DNA from: Pectobacterium fontis
GTDB taxonomy: Bacteria > Pseudomonadota > Gammaproteobacteria > Enterobacterales > Enterobacteriaceae
Length of the DNA: 51,599 bases
Direction of reading: 5' to 3'
Assembly (NCBI RefSeq): GCF_000803215.1
Contig: NZ_JSXC01000060.1
Location: 1-51,599, forward strand
Under the pieces are notes generated by a model. The model did no database searches. It had not been told where the DNA came from and saw nothing but the letters and a program-made list of their open reading frames with translations. This document shows, one piece after another, positions 17,671 through 26,010 of the stretch. Each line of letters begins with the position of its first letter. Position 1 is the stretch's first letter. A program made the translations under genes and the position numbers.

Positions 17671-17801
17671 AGCGTAGCGCTCTTGTTTATTTTACTAAAC
17701 AAAATACCACAAAACATGGCAATATCCGCGATTTTTTCACACTGCTGTTTAGCTCAGGGTGAACAGGAGAACCGCGTAGCAGATGCCTTTCTGTGGCTCG
17801 T

Positions 17802-19184
17802 TTAGAGATCGTCGAGGATTGCCAGCGCATCGGCCAGCTTTTTCACGCCGAACACCTGCATACTGGCAGGCGCTTTCTTCGGCATATTGGCATGAGGAAC
17901 GATGGCGCGTTTGAAGCCGTGCTTGGCGGCTTCAGTGATGCGCTCTTGCCCGCTGGGAACGGGACGGATCTCACCTGCCAGACCGACTTCACCGAAAATA
18001 ACAAGATCCTGCGGTAATGGGCGATCGCGGAAGCTGGAGACCAGCGACAGCAGCAGCGCCAGATCGGCACTGGTTTCGGTGACCTTAACGCCGCCGACGA
18101 CATTCACAAAGACATCCTGATCCGACATCTGCAAGCCGCCGTGACGATGCAGAACCGCCAGCAGGATGGCTAACCGGTTCTGCTCCAGCCCGACCGCCAC
18201 GCGGCGCGGGTTAGACATCATCGATTGATCCACCAGCGCCTGAATTTCCACCAGCAGCGGGCGCGTGCCTTCCCACACCACCATGACCGAACTGCCGGAT
18301 GTGACTTCGTCCCCACGGCTGAGGAAAATCGCCGACGGATTGCTGACTTCGCGTAGCCCTTGTTCCGTCATGGCGAATACGCCCAGTTCATTGACGGCGC
18401 CAAAGCGGTTTTTGTGGCTGCGCAGAGTGCGGAAACGGGAATCGGCATCGCCATCCAGCAGCACGGAGCAGTCGATGCAGTGTTCCAATACTTTTGGCCC
18501 GGCGAGTGAGCCGTCTTTGGTGACGTGGCCGACCATCACGATCGCGACGCCGCGCGTTTTGGCGAAACGCGTCAGATAGGCCGCCGTTTCGCGTACCTGT
18601 GCGACGCTACCGGGTGACGACTGGATATCGGCGAGGTGCATGACCTGAATGGAGTCGATCACCATCAGCTTGGGTTGTTCCTGCTCGGCAATCAGGCAAA
18701 TCTGTTCGATGCTGGTTTCCGATAGCATGTTGAGATTCTGGGTGGGTAGATTGAGGCGGTGCGCCCGCATCGCCACCTGCTGCAAGGATTCTTCCCCGGT
18801 GACGTACAGGGTTTTCATGTTTTCTGACAGCTTACACAGCGTTTGTAGCAGCAGAGTACTTTTGCCTGCGCCGGGATTGCCGCCGATCAGAATGGCGCTG
18901 CCGGGGACGACGCCGCCGCCCAGAACGCGGTCAAACTCCAGAAAACCGGTAGAAAAGCGGGGCAGGGCTTCAAGGCTGATGTCCGATAGTTTTTGGACTC
19001 GGCTGACGCCCGCGCTTTCACCCGCGTAGCCAGTGAGACGGTCGGAGCGTGACGCCGCCGCCGCCGCCAGACGAACTTCCGTAATGGTATTCCAGGCATG
19101 GCAGGCGCTGCACTGCCCTTGCCAGCGCGGATAGTCAGCGCCGCATTCATTACAGACAAACGCCCGTTTGACAGCTTTTGCCAC
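17802..19184 (-). CDS. radA: DNA repair protein RadA
   Basis: A 460-residue RecA-like ATPase and branch-migration helicase for recombination intermediates. The N-terminus has the C4 zinc finger CNECGADYPRWQGQCSACHA. Next come Walker A GGNPGAGKSTLLLQ, Walker B KLMVIDSIQ and the RadA-specific HKNRFGAVNELG. The C-terminal third is Lon-protease-like (GGVKVTETSADLALLLSLVS, GEVGLAGEIR) without the catalytic Ser. Length equals E. coli RadA. It sits 17 bp after serB in the serB-radA-nadR order. Confidence 0.97.
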   Translation of the reverse strand: MAKAVKRAFVCNECGADYPRWQGQCSACHAWNTITEVRLAAAAASRSDRLTGYAGESAGVSRVQKLSDISLEALPRFSTGFLEFDRVLGGGVVPGSAILIGGNPGAGKSTLLLQTLCKLSENMKTLYVTGEESLQQVAMRAHRLNLPTQNLNMLSETSIEQICLIAEQEQPKLMVIDSIQVMHLADIQSSPGSVAQVRETAAYLTRFAKTRGVAIVMVGHVTKDGSLAGPKVLEHCIDCSVLLDGDADSRFRTLRSHKNRFGAVNELGVFAMTEQGLREVSNPSAIFLSRGDEVTSGSSVMVVWEGTRPLLVEIQALVDQSMMSNPRRVAVGLEQNRLAILLAVLHRHGGLQMSDQDVFVNVVGGVKVTETSADLALLLSLVSSFRDRPLPQDLVIFGEVGLAGEIRPVPSGQERITEAAKHGFKRAIVPHANMPKKAPASMQVFGVKKLADALAILDDL

Positions 19185-19201
19185 GGTTCACCTCCAACAG
19201 A

Positions 19202-20179
19202 TTAACGCTTTTCGTGTCTCATACTGCCGCTGAGAATGCACAGCACTCCGGTCAGATCGGCGTGACGGATGGTCACCGCAGACTGCTCGTTGACCTTGGG
19301 TTTGGCGTGATAGGCAATACCCAGGCTGGCGGTTTTGATCATCGGCAGATCGTTCGCGCCGTCGCCGATTGCGACAGTTTGGTGCATCGGGATCGCCAGC
19401 TTCTCCGCCAACGCTTGCAGCGTGGTGGCTTTATACTTCGCATCGACAATCGTACCGATGACCTCGCCCGTCAGTTTGCCGTCCTGCATACCTAATTCGT
19501 TGGCCACCGCGGCGACCAGACCTAATTCGTCACGCAAATAGTCGGCAAAATAGGTAAACCCGCCAGACGCGATGGCGACGTGCCAGCCCGCTTCCTGAAG
19601 CTGACTCACCATGTTACGCAAGCCAGGCATCAGCGGCAGCGTTTTACGTACGGTCTGTAAGATAGTGGCGTCGGCGCCTTTTAATGTGCCAACACGCTGG
19701 CGCAGGCTCGCGGAGAAATCCAGCTCGCCGCGCATTGCGCGTTCAGTGACTTCAGCAACCAGTTCGCCTGTGCCCGCCAGTTTGGCGATTTCATCAATAC
19801 ATTCGATCTGAATCGCAGTGGAATCCATGTCCATGACCAGCAAACCCGGCGAACGCAGCGTCGGCGCGTTGCGCATGGCGGCGACATCAATACCCAGTTC
19901 GTGTGCCAGCTTGGTAGCGCGTGGCGTCAGCGTGCCCGCCAGGCGTACGACCTGATAATCACCTACGTTCCAGGCGCTCACGATCACCATCGCACAGCCC
20001 AGTTTACGCTGGTAGCGGGAAATCAGGTTTTTATCGAGGACGTCGCTGTAAATCAGCCAGCCAGTGTCGCCAGCACGGTAGTCAAGCGGCATCACTTCGT
20101 CACCGCTCAATGATAATGGCAGCCCTGGCCAACAGTTGATCTCATCTGGGAGATCACGATAGGTCAGACTATTCGACAT
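19202..20179 (-). CDS. serB: Phosphoserine phosphatase SerB
   Basis: A 325-residue HAD-superfamily phosphatase catalysing the last step of L-serine synthesis. The catalytic DMDSTAIQIECIDEIA (nucleophile and acid/base Asp), IASGGFTYFADYL and the metal motif VAIGDGANDLPMI are all present. The N-terminal ~100 residues are the extra domain seen in enterobacterial SerB. The start at 20179 (MSNSLTYRDLP) gives a length close to E. coli's 322; the long in-frame leader up to 20374 crosses the divergent ytjB promoter region and is rejected. It is the promoter-proximal gene of serB-radA-nadR. Confidence 0.96.
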   Translation of the reverse strand: MSNSLTYRDLPDEINCWPGLPLSLSGDEVMPLDYRAGDTGWLIYSDVLDKNLISRYQRKLGCAMVIVSAWNVGDYQVVRLAGTLTPRATKLAHELGIDVAAMRNAPTLRSPGLLVMDMDSTAIQIECIDEIAKLAGTGELVAEVTERAMRGELDFSASLRQRVGTLKGADATILQTVRKTLPLMPGLRNMVSQLQEAGWHVAIASGGFTYFADYLRDELGLVAAVANELGMQDGKLTGEVIGTIVDAKYKATTLQALAEKLAIPMHQTVAIGDGANDLPMIKTASLGIAYHAKPKVNEQSAVTIRHADLTGVLCILSGSMRHEKR

Positions 20180-20336
20180 GGGGTAAATCCTCTGCTGGCA
20201 ATAGTGCGATAAAGTCGTGTGATAAAAGAGGGATGTGGCGTCGAGCAAACATATCCCTCCAAAAACAGGGCAACAAGCTATCCTATCGTTGGCGCTTCTG
20301 GCAACATGAAAGTATCCAAATCGTGTAAGGATTATC

Positions 20337-21035
20337 ATGGTTCGCGCCCAGGTAAAATTTCGTCTACACCGCACGGCAATTGTGCTGATTTGTCTCGCTT
20401 TGCTGGTGGTATTAATGCAAGGTGCGTCCTATTTCAGTTTGAGTCACCAGATGGCGCATTCTGAACAGGTTGAAGATCTGGCACGCACGCTGTCCAGACA
20501 GGTGGCTTACAGCCTTTCGCCACTGATGGGCAGCGTGGATGATAATAGCCAAAAGATTAATACCATCCTCAAGCAGCTTACCGATCACAGCCGCATTCTG
20601 GATGCCGGCGTCTATCAGCAGGATGGCTCGCTGGTGGCGCATGTCGGGGAACAGGTACAACTGCGAGACCGGCTGGCGCTCGACGGCAATCGGGTCGGTA
20701 GCTACTTTAACCATCAACTGGTGCAATCGATTGAGGGAAAAGAAGGGCCTATCGGTTTCCTGCGCATTACCTTAGATACTCATGTGCTGGCGACCGAAGC
20801 CAGACAGGTGGATAACACTACGAATATTCTGCGCCTGATGATTTTACTTTCAGTGGCTATCGGCATTATTCTGACCCGCACGCTGTTGCAGAATCGTCGT
20901 ACCCGTTGGCAACAGTCGCCTTATCTTCTGACGGCAAGTACGCCAGTGAAAGAAGAAGCCGATGACGCTGAGAGTGAAACGCCGCCGGGCGGCGGTGCGG
21001 TAGTGAAAAAAGAGGGGGAAGAGAAAAGCCTCTGA
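20337..21035 (+). CDS. ytjB: YtjB/Smp membrane protein
   Basis: A 232-residue protein of the YtjB (Smp) family, divergent from serB as in E. coli. It has a first membrane helix at about residues 14-35 (AIVLICLALLVVLMQGA), a periplasmic segment with SEQVEDLARTLSRQVAYSLS and VGSYFNHQLVQSIEGKEGPI, and a second helix near 165-182 (LRLMILLSVAIGIILTRTLL). The cytoplasmic tail is Glu- and Gly-rich and ends KKEGEEKSL. The function is not established; the topology resembles sensor input domains. Confidence 0.9.
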   Translation: MVRAQVKFRLHRTAIVLICLALLVVLMQGASYFSLSHQMAHSEQVEDLARTLSRQVAYSLSPLMGSVDDNSQKINTILKQLTDHSRILDAGVYQQDGSLVAHVGEQVQLRDRLALDGNRVGSYFNHQLVQSIEGKEGPIGFLRITLDTHVLATEARQVDNTTNILRLMILLSVAIGIILTRTLLQNRRTRWQQSPYLLTASTPVKEEADDAESETPPGGGAVVKKEGEEKSL

Positions 21036-21233
21036 GAGAGGGATCGCTGCCCGTACCAACGCCTAACTTACCCCGCGTTTTGACGGGTGTTTATGCCATC
21101 ACCGATTGTGTCTGCACGTTAAATCAGGGAAAATGCTCGGCTATAGTTTATTTCCGCTTTGCCTGACGATCTCATCGGTGTGCTGTTGACTTGATGCTGA
21201 CGCCGGGTGGCTAACAAAAGAAACCTGAAAATC

Positions 21234-22823
21234 ATGTCTCCAAGTGAATACGCCCGCGAAGTCTCTAAAAGAAGAACGTTCGCTATCATTTCTCACCCCG
21301 ATGCGGGTAAAACCACGATTACTGAAAAGGTTCTGCTGTTCGGACAGGCGATTCAGACTGCCGGTACGGTAAAAGGGCGTGGTTCGAACCAGCATGCGAA
21401 ATCCGACTGGATGGAGATGGAAAAGCAGCGTGGGATCTCCATCACCACCTCCGTGATGCAGTTTCCCTACCGTGAATGTCTGGTTAACCTGTTAGATACG
21501 CCGGGGCACGAAGACTTCTCTGAAGATACCTATCGTACGCTGACGGCGGTTGACTGCTGCCTGATGGTGATCGACGCCGCAAAAGGGGTCGAAGATCGTA
21601 CGCGTAAGCTGATGGAAGTCACCCGCCTGCGCGACACGCCGATTCTGACGTTCATGAACAAGCTCGACCGTGACATCCGCGATCCGATGGAAGTGCTGGA
21701 TGAAGTCGAGAGCGAGCTTAAGATTGCCTGTGCGCCGATCACCTGGCCGATTGGCTGTGGCAAATTGTTCAAAGGCGTATACCACCTTTATAAAGACGAA
21801 ACCTACCTGTACCAGAGTGGTAAAGGCCACACGATTCAGGAAGTGCGCATCGTTAAAGGGCTGAATAACCCGGATCTGGATACCGCCGTTGGCGAAGAGC
21901 TGGCTGCGCAACTGCGTGAAGAGCTGGAACTGGTACAGGGGGCATCGCACGAATTTGAGCTTGAGGCGTTTCTGGCCGGCGAACTGACGCCGGTCTTCTT
22001 TGGTACGGCGCTGGGTAACTTTGGCGTTGACCACATGCTGGACGGCTTAGTCGCCTGGGCGCCCGCGCCGATGCCGCGTAACACGGATACGCGTGAAGTC
22101 ACGGCGGCGGAAGAGAAATTCACCGGTTTTGTGTTCAAGATTCAGGCCAATATGGACCCGAAACACCGTGACCGCGTGGCGTTTATGCGCGTCGTGTCTG
22201 GACGATATGAAAAAAGCATGAAGCTGCGTCAGGTTCGCACAGGTAAAGACGTGGTGATTTCAGATGCGCTGACCTTTATGGCGGGTGACCGTTCCCACAT
22301 TGAAGAAGCCTATCCGGGCGATATCATCGGGTTACATAACCACGGCACGATCCAGATTGGCGATACGTTTACGCAGGGTGAAGACATGAAATTCACCGGT
22401 ATCCCCAACTTTGCACCGGAACTGTTCCGTCGCATCCGCCTGCGCGATCCGCTCAAGCAGAAACAATTGCTGAAAGGGCTGGTACAACTGTCTGAAGAAG
22501 GTGCGGTGCAGGTCTTCCGTCCATTGACCAACAACGATCTTATTGTTGGTGCTGTCGGCGTGTTGCAGTTCGATGTGGTGGTTGCCCGTCTGAAAACGGA
22601 ATACAACGTTGAAGCGATTTACGAGTCGGTTAACGTGTCTACCGCACGCTGGGTCGAGTGCAGCGATGTGAAGAAATTTGAAGAGTTTAAGCGTAAAAAC
22701 GAACTGCATCTGGCGCTGGATGGCGGGGATAATCTGGCTTATGTGGCGCCGACGATGGTGAACCTGAACCTGACGCGGGAGCGCTACCCAGAAGTGACGT
22801 TCCATCAAACGCGCGAGCATTAA
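21234..22823 (+). CDS. prfC: Peptide chain release factor 3
   Basis: A 529-residue translational GTPase that recycles RF1 and RF2 after termination. G1 [13 protein letters not shown], the [12 protein letters not shown] switch, G3 [14 protein letters not shown] and G4 [12 protein letters not shown] are intact. The sequence is nearly collinear with E. coli RF3, including the C-terminal [13 protein letters not shown]. The ATG at 21234 gives the usual 529 residues; a GTG at 21207 would add nine residues without support. It follows ytjB and precedes osmY, as in E. coli. Confidence 0.97.
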   Translation: MSPSEYAREVSKRRTFAIISHPDAGKTTITEKVLLFGQAIQTAGTVKGRGSNQHAKSDWMEMEKQRGISITTSVMQFPYRECLVNLLDTPGHEDFSEDTYRTLTAVDCCLMVIDAAKGVEDRTRKLMEVTRLRDTPILTFMNKLDRDIRDPMEVLDEVESELKIACAPITWPIGCGKLFKGVYHLYKDETYLYQSGKGHTIQEVRIVKGLNNPDLDTAVGEELAAQLREELELVQGASHEFELEAFLAGELTPVFFGTALGNFGVDHMLDGLVAWAPAPMPRNTDTREVTAAEEKFTGFVFKIQANMDPKHRDRVAFMRVVSGRYEKSMKLRQVRTGKDVVISDALTFMAGDRSHIEEAYPGDIIGLHNHGTIQIGDTFTQGEDMKFTGIPNFAPELFRRIRLRDPLKQKQLLKGLVQLSEEGAVQVFRPLTNNDLIVGAVGVLQFDVVVARLKTEYNVEAIYESVNVSTARWVECSDVKKFEEFKRKNELHLALDGGDNLAYVAPTMVNLNLTRERYPEVTFHQTREH

Positions 22824-23371
22824 TTTTCATAACGGCAGTCATGTTTATCGCTGCCCCGATTTACAATGAGGCGGTTGATTCGCCACCGTTTCACGGAAAT
22901 CATCGTGGCTGTGGTGTGTAAATAGCGACCGTTTTGTTAAAATAATCATTACCCGGTTATGTTTGGTTTTAGGCCAAAAATAGCCGGGTTTTTTATTTTT
23001 AAATACATTAAAAAACAATGTATTAAATGTATTTTCTGCAAATTTCCCCTTTTCGTTCTGGTGCCACAGACAAATCTGAATTGCTGTACATATTCTTTTC
23101 TTCCCCTGTGATTTTTCATTCTGTGGTCTATAGTTAACAGCGTGTTAACTTGCTTAGCGTGTTTAACTGTTAAAGTAATTTAAATAGGTTCATTACTTTG
23201 ATTTTTTTATAACCTGCAATTTAATGCTCTGATTTTTTATCTAATAAGGAAGAATCATTTGAGTGTTGGTGGCGTCATTATCACCTTGGTTTGCTGATGA
23301 CTGTGCAGGCGTTAACGTGACCCTAATAGGTTATTTTGGGTTGATAGAAAAGCATAAGAAGGAAGACATCA
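22824..23371. other. prfC-osmY intergenic region
   Basis: This 548-bp stretch carries the prfC terminator (22951-22996) and then an A+T-rich promoter region for osmY. It contains CTATAGTTAAC (about 23128-23138) and the direct repeat AGCGTGTTAACT / AGCGTGTTTAACT at 23139-23150 and 23156-23168, 17 bp apart. No credible gene lies here; the short ORF at 23263 overlaps osmY out of frame and is rejected. Confidence 0.6.
22951..22996 (+). terminator. prfC: Rho-independent terminator of prfC
   Basis: ACCCGGTTATGTTTGG (22951-22966) pairs at 14 of 16 positions with the complementary arm ending AGCCGGGT (about 22974-22989), and a run TTTTTTATTTTT follows. It is a strong classical terminator about 130 bp after prfC. 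Confidence 0.85.
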
Positions 23372-23980
23372 ATGAAAAAGACCAAATTAACACAATCGCT
23401 GATCGTAGTAGCTCTGGGTTCTCTTCTGGCTGGCGGTGCCATGGCGGAAGAAACATTAGGACAGAAAGTTGATCGTATCGCGGATACAGCAGGTGCAAAA
23501 ATCGATAGTTCCGCCAATAAAGCATCTGACTACATGAGCGACAGTGCTATCACGGCAAAAGTGAAGAGTGCGTTGCTGGAAGATAAATCGATTACCAGCA
23601 GCGATATTTCGGTTGAAACGTCGAAGGGTGTCGTCACGCTGAGCGGTTTTGTCGGCAGCCAGGCACTGAGTACCCGAGCGGTAGAAATCGCCACACAGGT
23701 TGAGGGCGTTCAATCCGTCAGTGACAAATTGCAGGTGAAAGATAATCCATCACAATCGGTTGGCGCTTATGCCGATGATGCCGTGATTACCAGCACCATT
23801 AAAGCCAAACTGCTGGCGGATGACATTGTGCCGTCCCGTAAAGTGAAGGTTGAAACTCAGGAAGGCGTAGTGCTACTGAGTGGCGAAGTGGACAACAAAG
23901 CACAGTCCGACCGTGCTGAAAGTATTGCGAAAGCCGTTGAGGGTGTGAAAAGCGTCAAAAACGACCTGACAGCCAAATAA
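23372..23980 (+). CDS. osmY: Osmotically inducible periplasmic protein OsmY (two BON domains)
   Basis: A 202-residue periplasmic stress protein. The signal peptide (residues 1-26, basic KKTK, hydrophobic [11 protein letters not shown], cleavage after AMA) is followed by two BON domains at about 56-123 and 135-202. Each has the pattern [14 protein letters not shown]...[13 protein letters not shown] and [15 protein letters not shown]...[17 protein letters not shown] domains bind membranes; OsmY is a chaperone-like protein induced through RpoS by osmotic stress. AAGGAAGACATCA precedes the ATG. It keeps the E. coli prfC-osmY-ytjA order. Confidence 0.95.
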   Translation: MKKTKLTQSLIVVALGSLLAGGAMAEETLGQKVDRIADTAGAKIDSSANKASDYMSDSAITAKVKSALLEDKSITSSDISVETSKGVVTLSGFVGSQALSTRAVEIATQVEGVQSVSDKLQVKDNPSQSVGAYADDAVITSTIKAKLLADDIVPSRKVKVETQEGVVLLSGEVDNKAQSDRAESIAKAVEGVKSVKNDLTAK

Positions 23981-24148
23981 TCATCGCTATTATCAATAGA
24001 GTGATTTCGCACAGGGTGCTCGTCATGATAGGGCACCTCACCTAATCCGCATAATAAAACACCATCTGTGGATACGCAGTCAGGACGCATGAAGCGCGTC
24101 AGGATGACCACCATGCTTATTTTTCATTTTGTCTGGTAAGGAGAGCGT

Positions 24149-24310
24149 ATGTTTCGTTGGGGTATTATATTTTTAGTGATCGCACTCATCGCGGCAGCAC
24201 TGGGTTTCGGTGGATTGGCTGGTACAGCGGCTGGTGCGGCGAAAATCGTCTTCGTGGTTGGTATTATTCTGTTTCTGCTTAGTTTGTTCACGGGGCGAAA
24301 ACGGCCGTAG
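24149..24310 (+). CDS. ytjA: DUF1328 small membrane protein YtjA
   Basis: A 53-residue protein, [20 protein letters not shown] ... [20 protein letters not shown], with two hydrophobic helices separated by a Gly/Ala-rich turn. This is the DUF1328/YtjA family, found next to osmY in E. coli and thought to be a stress-associated inner-membrane protein of unknown function. AAGGAGAGCGT precedes the ATG. It is small enough to be missed by ORF callers with a length cut-off. Confidence 0.9.
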   Translation: MFRWGIIFLVIALIAAALGFGGLAGTAAGAAKIVFVVGIILFLLSLFTGRKRP

Positions 24311-24320
24311 TACAGCGCGT

Positions 24321-24450
24321 TATATACTCTAACTAATTCAAGTTTCAGGCAGGCGGCAAGGGAAGGAGTCCCGATGAGCTTACTTAAGTCAGTGATTCGG
24401 GTGACTGAACGCCGCCAACGTACATGCAACTTGAAGTATGACGAGTATAA
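24321..24450. repeat. Dispersed ~130-bp palindromic intergenic repeat (ERIC/YPAL-like)
   Basis: The outer arms TATACTCTAACTAATTCAAG (from 24324) and CTTGAAGTATGACGAGTATA (to 24449) are imperfect inverted repeats. An inner GGCAGGCGGC / GCCGCC pair and GCTTACTTAAGTCAGTGATTC give a long, foldable palindrome. I remember closely similar elements scattered between genes in Pectobacterium, Serratia and Yersinia. As RNA it would form an extended hairpin between ytjA and the csbD-like gene and could affect mRNA stability. Only one copy is visible in this window. Confidence 0.7.
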
Positions 24451-24555
24451 AGAAATGTCATCCAGAACACACAGCCGCGCCATGCGGCTGTCATATTTTA
24501 CCGGCACACTGTTCGCGTATTTGCTGCATTTCGACAGTTTATCAGGAGGTTTATG

Positions 24556-24744
24556 ATGAATAGCGATATCGTTGTTGGCAAATGGAAACAGTGGCGAGGG
24601 AATTTTCTGGCGCTGTGGGCCGATTGGTTTGACAGCGACGGTGCCTGGCTGGAAGGGAGTAACGATTACCTGTCTGGCGTCTTGCAAGAGGGTTACGGAA
24701 AAGCACACGACGAGGTATCCTCAGAGAAGACCACGCTACATTGA
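24556..24744 (+). CDS. CsbD-like stress protein (62 aa)
   Basis: A small acidic protein beginning MNSDIVVGKWKQWRGNFLAL. The pattern G-WKQ--G--...W-...D...-EG--D-L-G-LQE-YG matches the CsbD/YjbJ family (E. coli YjbJ: GNWKQFKG...WGKLTDDD...IEGKRDQLVGKIQERYG). It is slightly more divergent and Trp-rich than YjbJ (69 aa). AGGAGG at 24544-24549 lies 6 bases before the ATG at 24556, a better fit than the adjacent ATG at 24553. CsbD proteins are abundant general-stress proteins of unknown mechanism, and neighbouring osmY and ytjA suggest shared stress control. Confidence 0.75.
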   Translation: MNSDIVVGKWKQWRGNFLALWADWFDSDGAWLEGSNDYLSGVLQEGYGKAHDEVSSEKTTLH

Positions 24745-24759
24745 GGTCCTACCGCAACG

Positions 24760-24804
24760 ACAAGTCTGATTCTTGCCAGGAGGTTTTGGCAGGATATGAC
24801 TTGT
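24760..24804 (+). promoter_or_regulatory. Long imperfect hairpin before yjjV
   Basis: ACAAGTC...TGCCA (24760-24778) pairs with TGGCA...GACTTGT (24787-24804) around GGAGGTTT. A second small hairpin, GGTTCG (24814-24819) with CGAACC (24830-24835), follows just before the yjjV ribosome binding site. The first has no U-run, so it could be a weak terminator for the csbD-like gene or a leader structure for yjjV. Confidence 0.45.
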
Positions 24805-24855
24805 ACGTTGATTGGTTCGCTCCATTTTACGAACCTCATCTGACGGAGAAGCAAC

Positions 24856-25689
24856 GTGCCTTCTGATATTGAGCCATTTCCCGAACCGGATTTTTCTTCT
24901 AAACGATACCGTTTTATCGATACCCACTGTCATTTCGATTTCCCCCTATTTTACGATGCTGCACCGGAGAGCTTGCGTCTGGCGCAAGACGCTGGGGTTG
25001 AGCGCATTATTATTCCGGCTGTGGCTTCCCAGCATTTTGAGCGTGTGCTGACGCTCGTTCGCACCTACTCACCGCTTTACGCTGCGCTTGGCCTTCACCC
25101 GCTTTACATCGCTGAACATCAGGAGAGCGACCTGCTCCGTCTGGAAGAGGAACTGAGTCATCAACCTCAAAAACTGGTGGCGGTGGGGGAGATTGGCTTG
25201 GATCTTTATATGCCAGATCCGCAGTTCGAGCGGCAGCTTGCTTTCCTTGAGGCCCAACTTCGGTTGGCGAAAAAACACGATCTCCCGACGATCCTGCACT
25301 CGCGGCGCAGCCACGACCGGTTGGCACAATTGCTCCGCCGTATTGAGGTGCCGCGTACCGGTGTGGTGCATGGGTTTGCGGGGAGTCTGGCGCAGGCACA
25401 GGCCTTTATCCGGTTGGGCTACTACATTGGCGTTGGCGGAACGATTACCTATGACAGAGCGAATAAAACGCGTCAGGCAATTGCGCAGTTGCCATTAGAT
25501 TGGCTGCTGCTGGAAACCGATGCGCCTGATATGCCGATGAGTGGCTATCAGGGACAACCCAATCGACCAGAGCGTATAACCTCTGCATTTCACACGCTAT
25601 GTGCGCTTCGTACAGAACCGCCTGAGGTGATTGCCGAGGCGCTTTGGCAGAATTCGCTGCGGCTGTTTGGGCAACTCGTTCCGGCATAA
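24856..25689 (+). CDS. yjjV: TatD-family metal-dependent hydrolase YjjV
   Basis: A 277-residue TatD-type nuclease with a TIM-barrel metal site. Visible ligands and motifs are FIDTHCHFDF (HxH), GLHPLY, VGEIGLD (bridging Glu), LPTILHSRRSHDRL (His), GVVHGFAGS (His) and LLETDAPDM (Asp). TatD proteins are 3'-5' DNA/RNA exonucleases or deoxyribonuclease-like repair enzymes. The start is GTG at 24856 with GGAG 7 bases upstream; the next in-frame ATG would remove conserved sequence. Length fits YjjV (about 259 in E. coli) with a slightly longer N-terminus. Confidence 0.92.
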   Translation: MPSDIEPFPEPDFSSKRYRFIDTHCHFDFPLFYDAAPESLRLAQDAGVERIIIPAVASQHFERVLTLVRTYSPLYAALGLHPLYIAEHQESDLLRLEEELSHQPQKLVAVGEIGLDLYMPDPQFERQLAFLEAQLRLAKKHDLPTILHSRRSHDRLAQLLRRIEVPRTGVVHGFAGSLAQAQAFIRLGYYIGVGGTITYDRANKTRQAIAQLPLDWLLLETDAPDMPMSGYQGQPNRPERITSAFHTLCALRTEPPEVIAEALWQNSLRLFGQLVPA

Positions 25690-25742
25690 CGCCACTCACT
25701 GTTGTTACGTTACTCCCCAGTAACGCCCGATCCTCTCCCCAT

Positions 25743-25770
25743 GCGGAAGGCGTTTTGCTTCCGCTTTTCT
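25743..25770 (+). terminator. yjjV: Rho-independent terminator of yjjV
   Basis: GCGGAAG (25743-25749) pairs perfectly with CTTCCGC (25758-25764) across CGTTTTG, followed by TTTTCTGTTATTT. It lies about 55 bp after the yjjV stop codon. Confidence 0.8.
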
Positions 25771-25831
25771 GTTATTTCTGTGCAGCAACGTACAAAACAG
25801 TCATTCTGATTTCATATATCAACCATATAAT

Positions 25832-25847
25832 TGTGACGTAGATCACC
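25832..25847 (+). promoter_or_regulatory. CRP-cAMP binding site upstream of the nucleoside transporter
   Basis: TGTGACGTAGATCACC matches the CRP consensus TGTGA-N6-TCACA at 9 of 10 defined positions. It is 163 bp upstream of the transporter start and beyond the yjjV terminator, a usual place for CRP activation of nucleoside uptake genes, which are also controlled by CytR in enterobacteria. Confidence 0.75.
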
Positions 25848-26010
25848 TTTTGGTGTTTTCTGCTGTTCGATGTTGTATTTATTTATGACATAAATTAGCG
25901 ACCTCTACCGGGCTGTCTTTATAATCGGCGCGCTTGATAGCGATTTTGCCCTGCCTGCTGGCTGATTTTTATTTTTGTCTCACTTTTTCACGCGTTATAG
26001 GGAACCACAC

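Larger units (their letters stand above)
25690..26010. other. yjjV-nucleoside transporter intergenic region
   Basis: A 321-bp region with no gene. It contains the yjjV terminator (25743-25770), a CRP site (25832-25847) and an A+T-rich promoter segment up to the transporter ribosome binding site (AGGGA, about 25998-26002). Confidence 0.7.

Noticed and set aside
20180-20374. N-terminal extension of SerB by 65 residues
   Set aside because: The extension runs through the divergent ytjB start and has no similarity to SerB; the ATG at 20179 gives the normal length.
23263-23472. Plus-strand ORF of 69 aa overlapping the start of osmY
   Set aside because: It overlaps the osmY signal peptide in another frame and has no recognisable product; osmY has the better ribosome binding site.
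24374-24556. 60-aa ORF between ytjA and the csbD-like gene
   Set aside because: It lies mostly inside the palindromic repeat and does not look like a protein.
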